Assembly (NCBI GenBank): GCA_030761205.1
Contig: JAULJL010000021.1
Location: 8,909,160-8,973,159 of the forward strand
Origin: Fremontodendron californicum
Lineage: Eukaryota; Streptophyta; Magnoliopsida; Malvales; Malvaceae
DNA: 64,000 bases
Direction: 5' to 3'
Made by a program: the position numbers and the translations under genes. This document shows, in pieces, positions 61,483 to 64,000 of the stretch (position 1 is the stretch's first letter; every line of letters begins with the position of its first letter). The notes beneath the pieces are model-generated. The model made no database searches. It saw only the letters and a program-made list of their open reading frames with translations, and had not been told where the DNA came from.

Positions 61483-63678
61483 TTGATTGGGACTGAGGAC
61501 AAACAGGTCACAGACTGCCCTAGGGAGCTTCTTACTGAACTTATTCAGCCTGCCTTACCTACTGAAGCTAAGGACAATTTAGCTAAGGCTGTTACAAAAG
61601 AGGAGGTGAAAAGAGCCATGTTTGAGCAGAATGGGGACAAAGCCCCAGGGCCAGATGGATACACTGCACAGTTTTTTAAAACTGCTTGGCCTATTGTGGA
61701 AGAGGATGTCACTGCAGCAATCTTATCCTTCTTTCAATCAGGGAGCAGGATATCAGTCTTTAACTCTACATGTATTGCTCTTGTCCCAAAATTCCAGAAT
61801 CCTAATCATATGAAGGACTTCAGGCCTATTTCATGCTGCTCTGTCATTTATAAATGTATTACCAGGATCATCACTGCCAGGCTCACTCCACTCCTTCCTG
61901 CTATGATCTCCAGCAATCAGAGTGCCTTCATACCAGGGAGAAGCATCTCAGATAATATTCTCATGGCTCAGGAACTGGTCAAAGGGTATGGAAGAGCAAC
62001 CTTATCCCCCCGTTTTGCAATGAAGATTGATCTCCAAAAAGCTTTTGATTCATTAAATTGGGACTTCATTCTCACTGTTTTATCAGTTTATGGATTGCCT
62101 GATAAGTTCATAGGATGGATCAAGGCATGCATCACTTCCCCAAAGTTCTCAATTTCTCTTAATGGGGGATTAGTAGGGTACTTTGAAGGAGCAAAGGGGT
62201 TAAGGCAGGGAGACCCTCTCTCTCCTTATCTTTTTGTCATTGCTATGAATGTTTTATCCAGACTTCTGGATGCAGGGGCTCTTCATGGAGTTTACAGCTA
62301 CCATCCTAAATGTCACAGAATCAAGCTTACTCACCTGTGCTTTGCAGATGATCTGCTGATTTTTGCAAAGGGTAACTTGGATTCTGTTGTGGGCATACAG
62401 GGTATTCTCCATTACTTTTATACCATTTCTGGTTTGCAATTAAACCCCTCCAAGAGTGAAGTCTTCTCCTCTGGTGTTAGTAGGACCACTCTACTTGAGA
62501 TGCAAGAGTTGACAGGGTTTAAACTTGGCAAACTACCTGTTAGGTACCTTGGGGTCCCTTTGGTCACAAGAAGACTCTCTGAAAAGGATTGTTCTCCTTT
62601 GATCGACAGAATTACTCAGAGAATCAATGGATGGGCAGCACGCATGTTATCCTATGCAGGAAGGCTTCAGCTCATTCAATCTGTTCTTTTTAATGTGTCC
62701 AATTTCTGGTGCAGGCACTTTGTATTGCCTAAGGCTGTTCTTAAAAGAGTTAATCAATTATGCAGCAGGTTCTTCTGGAAAGGAAGAGATGACTCAGCTA
62801 AGGGAGCAAGAGTCAAATGGAGTTCCATTTGCTGTCCAAAGTCAGAGGGGGGTCTTGGATTAAAAGACTTGGGAATATGGAATAAGGCTTGCATTATTCA
62901 GCACCTATGGGCACTTCTCTCCCAGGCAGGTTCATTGTGGATTGCCTGGCTTCATGCCTATGTGCTGAAAGGAAGAACAGTGTGGCAGGTTCAACCTTCC
63001 CCAGGAAGCAGCTGGACATGGCGTAAAATGCTTCAGCTGAGGGCTTTGGCTTTGAGGTTCACCTCCAACCAGAATGGTGCTCTAACCTGGAAGTTCCCTG
63101 GGAACAGTTTTATGGTGGCTAAGGTCTGGAATGATCTCAGGCCTAGGCAGGACAAGGTGGAGTGGGATAAACTGATCTGGTTTCCATTTCATATTCCTAA
63201 ACATGCACTGGTAGCTTGGATGGCTATATTGGACAAACTGCCTACAAAGAACAGATTGATGTCATGGGGCATGGAGGTGGATGACAAATGTGAGCTATGT
63301 CAAACTGAGCAAGAAACCCGGAATCATATATTTTTTGAATGTGACTATTCAAAGGAAATCTGGGGGCATATACTATGCTTATGTCAACTTCATAGAAGCA
63401 TAAGGAGCTGGCAAGCAGAGCTGCAATGGGCAGTAAACAGAATCAGAGGAAAAACTCTCATTTCTGTTATTTTGTGTTTATCATGGAGTGCCTTTCTTTA
63501 CTCGATCTGGAGGGAGAGAAATAATAGGTGTTTTAATCGCCTTCAATCCACACAAGGAGCCATCATTGAGCAGATAAAAGAGATCATCAGAATGCGATTG
63601 TTGGGGCTCAAGAACATTAGTCCTGATGAAGTGAACCGAAGATTGGATGCAGATTGGGGACTGTCTCTTTTTTCCTAG
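61483..63678 (+). CDS. LINE ORF2: non-LTR reverse transcriptase with zf-RVT domain
   Basis: 731 residues. RVT_1 blocks appear in order: KAPGPDGYTAQFFK, DFRPISCCSVIYKCITRIIT, NQSAFIPGRSISDNILMAQE, MKIDLQKAFDSLNWDFI, GLRQGDPLSPYLFVIAMN and CFADDLLIFAKG, with the catalytic FADD at residues 287-290. The thumb and connection region follow. A C-terminal zf-RVT domain has C603, C606, H615 and C620 (CELC, then RNHIFFEC). There is no RNase H domain; the protein ends soon after. The marked start is the first ATG after the frameshift, so the true ORF2 begins upstream. RT is open, but without the endonuclease the copy is dead. Confidence 0.94.
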   Translation: MIGTEDKQVTDCPRELLTELIQPALPTEAKDNLAKAVTKEEVKRAMFEQNGDKAPGPDGYTAQFFKTAWPIVEEDVTAAILSFFQSGSRISVFNSTCIALVPKFQNPNHMKDFRPISCCSVIYKCITRIITARLTPLLPAMISSNQSAFIPGRSISDNILMAQELVKGYGRATLSPRFAMKIDLQKAFDSLNWDFILTVLSVYGLPDKFIGWIKACITSPKFSISLNGGLVGYFEGAKGLRQGDPLSPYLFVIAMNVLSRLLDAGALHGVYSYHPKCHRIKLTHLCFADDLLIFAKGNLDSVVGIQGILHYFYTISGLQLNPSKSEVFSSGVSRTTLLEMQELTGFKLGKLPVRYLGVPLVTRRLSEKDCSPLIDRITQRINGWAARMLSYAGRLQLIQSVLFNVSNFWCRHFVLPKAVLKRVNQLCSRFFWKGRDDSAKGARVKWSSICCPKSEGGLGLKDLGIWNKACIIQHLWALLSQAGSLWIAWLHAYVLKGRTVWQVQPSPGSSWTWRKMLQLRALALRFTSNQNGALTWKFPGNSFMVAKVWNDLRPRQDKVEWDKLIWFPFHIPKHALVAWMAILDKLPTKNRLMSWGMEVDDKCELCQTEQETRNHIFFECDYSKEIWGHILCLCQLHRSIRSWQAELQWAVNRIRGKTLISVILCLSWSAFLYSIWRERNNRCFNRLQSTQGAIIEQIKEIIRMRLLGLKNISPDEVNRRLDADWGLSLFS

Positions 63679-63886
63679 GATCTTTGTCCATTCTGGTATA
63701 GCTTTAAGTATTGCTGAAGTATGTTGCTATTGTTCCCTGATTGATTAGTGGTCTTAAGTTTTGTTCAAGTATTGTTTAAGTATGTATAGCTTTAAGTACA
63801 TGTCGCACATGATGTTGGATGTAGCAGTTTAACTGCTTTCTGGATAAATAAAACACTTACTTATCCAAAAAAAAAAAAAGCAAAGG

Positions 63887-64000
63887 ACAAAATTTTACCA
63901 ATATTTCATGAAAAAAGGGGAAATTTTCCGATCAAAGTAAGTGACAGAAACATAAAAATCAGAAAAGAATAAAAGATACAAACTACAACACATAAATTAG
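63887..64000. other. LINE flank
   Basis: AT-rich sequence, nothing recognised. Confidence 0.5.

Larger units (their letters stand above)
60957..63879 (+). mobile_element. 5'-truncated L1-type LINE
   Basis: The element ends in a 3' UTR with AATAAA (about 63845) and a poly-A of about 13 bases. An 11 bp duplication AAAAGCAAAGG flanks it (60946-60956 and 63876-63886, overlapping the tail). The 5' part, including ORF1 and nearly all of the endonuclease, is missing, the usual result of incomplete target-primed reverse transcription. One frameshift apart, ORF2 is well kept, so insertion is fairly recent. Confidence 0.93.

Overview
The window is nuclear DNA from a plant, most likely a woody eudicot. 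The evidence is three plant gene families with normal plant introns, an AT-rich background with many (TA)n runs, and a dense layer of plant-type Copia, Gypsy, CACTA, hAT/MITE and L1-like elements. I cannot name the species.

Three host genes look intact. A six-exon secreted laccase of the LAC3/LAC13 type lies at 8936-11920 (+). An intronless PYR/PYL/RCAR abscisic-acid receptor of the PYL4-6 type lies at 21819-22457 (+). A two-exon class I LBD transcription factor close to Arabidopsis LBD12 lies at 50428-51123 (-). They are far apart and show no sign of working together.

Most of the rest is transposons. In order: a decayed Copia on the minus strand (1-5059); a young but gutted Copia (13527-17946, target-site duplication TGTTT); a 1.2 kb element with long terminal inverted repeats (19798-21021); a gag-only Gypsy-type element (23518-28119, duplication ATATC); a Copia on the minus strand (31990-45833, duplication GAATT) split by an 8.4 kb CACTA transposon (35624-44069, duplication ATC); an hAT-type MITE (47530-48009, 8 bp duplication); a foldback MITE (48152-48568) with a relative near 58.5 kb; a small decayed Copia (51571-54478, duplication ATATG) with an insertion in its 3' LTR; and a 5'-truncated L1-type LINE (60957-63879, 11 bp duplication). 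A 90 bp tRNA-derived SINE-like insert with a 14 bp duplication lies at 12586-12675.

I found no clear new biochemical system. The points most worth a second look are: two different Copia lineages that share a homologous GC-rich 5' leader; an LTR element that has no TGG-type primer-binding site but whose post-LTR sequence is complementary to its own LTR; a LINE whose 5' junction carries an inverted copy of nearby DNA; the tiny SINE; a run of 18 G; and a miR408-type site in the laccase. All four Copia elements are broken, and three lack most of the RT core, so any recent movement probably depended on proteins supplied by other copies. All comparisons were made by eye.
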